From contig CALDNM010000116.1 of NCBI GenBank assembly GCA_937915045.1, positions 1-6,765 of the forward strand: 6,765 bases of DNA. The letters run 5' to 3'. Position numbers and translations under genes: made by a program. How positions within the stretch are numbered: the stretch's first letter is position 1; each line of letters starts with the position of its first letter. The DNA is from an uncultured Clostridia bacterium. Its GTDB lineage: Bacteria; Bacillota; Clostridia; Peptostreptococcales; Anaerovoracaceae. Below, in pieces: positions 5,852 to 6,765 of the stretch. Under the pieces are notes generated by a model. It made no database searches and was not told where the DNA came from. It saw only the letters and a list, made by a program, of their open reading frames with translations.

Positions 5852-6649
5852 TCAGATATCGAATCTGGCTTTAAGTCTCTCTCTTCTGTGCCCGTCCTCG
5901 CGGCGGTCATCTATCATCCACGGTATATACATCGCGACTGTTATGAGAAGAAGGAGCCCCAGATAAATGAATATATACACCGGCGAGCCATACGCGGCTT
6001 CGAGCGATGCTATAGGTGTCCCCTTTGTTCCATGAAGAAGGAACATGAAGTTGACATTGAATATCCGGTCGAAGAAATACATCGGCGTCGACACTATCGC
6101 GAGATATGCCGGCACTGCTCCGAACCTCTTTATCCACGGACGATGTCTCCCGCTCGTCACTATCATCATAGGGAACAGCAGAAGCATACCGTGTATCATG
6201 AACGCGAGCACGCATCTGAAGCTTCCCGGGAAGTATCCTGTCCAGTCAGGGAAGAATAACGCGCCGAGCGTCCCCACGAGGCATATCGTATAACATACTT
6301 CGCCGAGCCAGTTTTTGAACCGCTCGTTTTTCGTGAACGCGTATAGCAGGTAGACGAATATCGACATGCCGCATAGATGGAACGGCAGGAATCCGATGCC
6401 GAAAGCGTGTACGCTGACAAGGAGCGTGTCTTTCAGACATTCGAGTCCGAGCAGGACCAGACTGGCTGTCTTGAGCCACCTGTCCTGTCTCTTCACATCA
6501 TGATCCTGAAGGCCTATCTTCCTGAATTTAAAACAGACGACTGCAACGAATACGCAGATGCCGGCGAGCCACAGTACATGTACCGGGCCCCACCAGGCGA
6601 ATCCGCTTTCGAATCCGTTCGTTTCCATCGACATAAAATGTTCGAACAT
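5852..6649 (-). CDS. YwaF/TIGR02206-family integral membrane protein (TMEM164-like)
   Basis: 265 residues with about seven hydrophobic segments (roughly 22-40, 60-82, 88-106, 115-133, 145-165, 175-195, 223-245), a short N-terminus and a basic C-terminal tail (RREDGHRRERLKARFDI). Conserved marks of the family are LPFHLCGMSIF (88-98, with H91-L92-C93), ALFFPD (130-135), the IHG motif with H153, and NVNFMFL (198-204). Bacterial members have no firm function. The eukaryotic homologue TMEM164 has been reported as a lipid acyltransferase using conserved Cys and His residues, which makes H91/C93/H153 worth noting, but transfer of that activity is inference. Start at 6649 is preceded by AAGAAGG with a 10-nt spacer, acceptable but not strong. 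The upstream gene ends 33 bp before it with no terminator between, so co-transcription is likely. Confidence 0.82.
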   Translation of the reverse strand: MFEHFMSMETNGFESGFAWWGPVHVLWLAGICVFVAVVCFKFRKIGLQDHDVKRQDRWLKTASLVLLGLECLKDTLLVSVHAFGIGFLPFHLCGMSIFVYLLYAFTKNERFKNWLGEVCYTICLVGTLGALFFPDWTGYFPGSFRCVLAFMIHGMLLLFPMMIVTSGRHRPWIKRFGAVPAYLAIVSTPMYFFDRIFNVNFMFLLHGTKGTPIASLEAAYGSPVYIFIYLGLLLLITVAMYIPWMIDDRREDGHRRERLKARFDI

Positions 6650-6682
6650 CAGTCGTCTGCCTTCTTTCTGTTTGCCGCTTAT

Positions 6683-6765
6683 TTATTTCGCGCTTATATA
6701 TCCCATCGCTTTGAGAAGCTCAGCACATTCGACCACTTGTGCCATGCGAATAGCTTCGGCATTCA
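6683..6765 (-). CDS. 3' end of an unidentified gene (partial)
   Basis: An open minus-strand frame enters from the window edge and ends at the TAA at 6683-6685, giving 26 C-terminal residues. These read EAIRMAQVVECAELL followed by KAMGYISAK, an amphipathic helix with sensible codon use. The stop is 33 bp before the YwaF-like gene, on the same strand, with no hairpin between them, so the two probably share a transcript. The fragment is too short to name a family. Confidence 0.6.
   Translation of the reverse strand, partial: NAEAIRMAQVVECAELLKAMGYISAK

Noticed and set aside
5761..5910. 50-residue N-terminal extension of the aldolase
   Set aside because: Low-complexity Lys/Asn/Thr sequence that overlaps the end of the upstream gene; the ATG at 5760 has a ribosome site and matches the family start.
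1..6765. A defence, toxin-antitoxin, CRISPR or mobile system
   Set aside because: No transposase, integrase, nuclease, repeat-spacer array or toxin-like small gene pair is visible; the gene content is chaperone, redox/kinase and metabolic.

Overview
The window looks like chromosomal DNA of a Gram-positive anaerobe of the Bacillota, most likely a Clostridia/Lachnospiraceae-type organism (inference). The reasons are two perfect CIRCE operators (the HrcA heat-shock site), strong GGAGG ribosome binding sites, moderate GC, and a gene set (flavodoxin-PNPOx fusion, HpcH/HpaI aldolase, YwaF/TIGR02206 membrane protein) familiar from that group. No mobile element, CRISPR array, tRNA or rRNA is visible, and I see no convincing new defence or secretion system. 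The interesting material is mostly regulatory.

Layout. Positions 1-88 hold the intrinsic terminator of hsp20. hsp20 (89-517, minus) encodes a small heat-shock chaperone. Its control region (518-697) carries a promoter, a 19-bp palindrome lying on the -35 box, a perfect CIRCE and a further dyad. An AT-rich terminator hairpin (691-732) separates it from the next operon. That operon (769-2673, minus) encodes a two-domain flavodoxin/PNPOx-like flavoprotein followed, 9 bp later, by a membrane-anchored protein-kinase-like protein. It diverges from htpG (2838-4817, plus). The two promoters overlap at their -35 boxes, and a second perfect CIRCE sits at the predicted htpG start site.

Beyond htpG a strong bidirectional terminator (4837-4876) and a short Gly/Ala/Lys-type repeat tract (GCTGCTTTG units, about 4888-4970) separate it from a convergent minus-strand group: an HpcH/HpaI-family class II aldolase (4987-5760), a seven-helix YwaF/TMEM164-like membrane protein (5852-6649) and the 3' end of an unidentified gene (6683 to the window end).

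How it works together. The two chaperone genes, an ATP-independent holdase (Hsp20) and an ATP-driven Hsp90 (HtpG), are predicted to be co-induced when HrcA releases its operators. Between them lies a putative redox/kinase operon whose promoter physically overlaps the htpG promoter, so its transcription may be inversely tied to heat shock. The aldolase and membrane protein appear metabolically unrelated to the stress genes.
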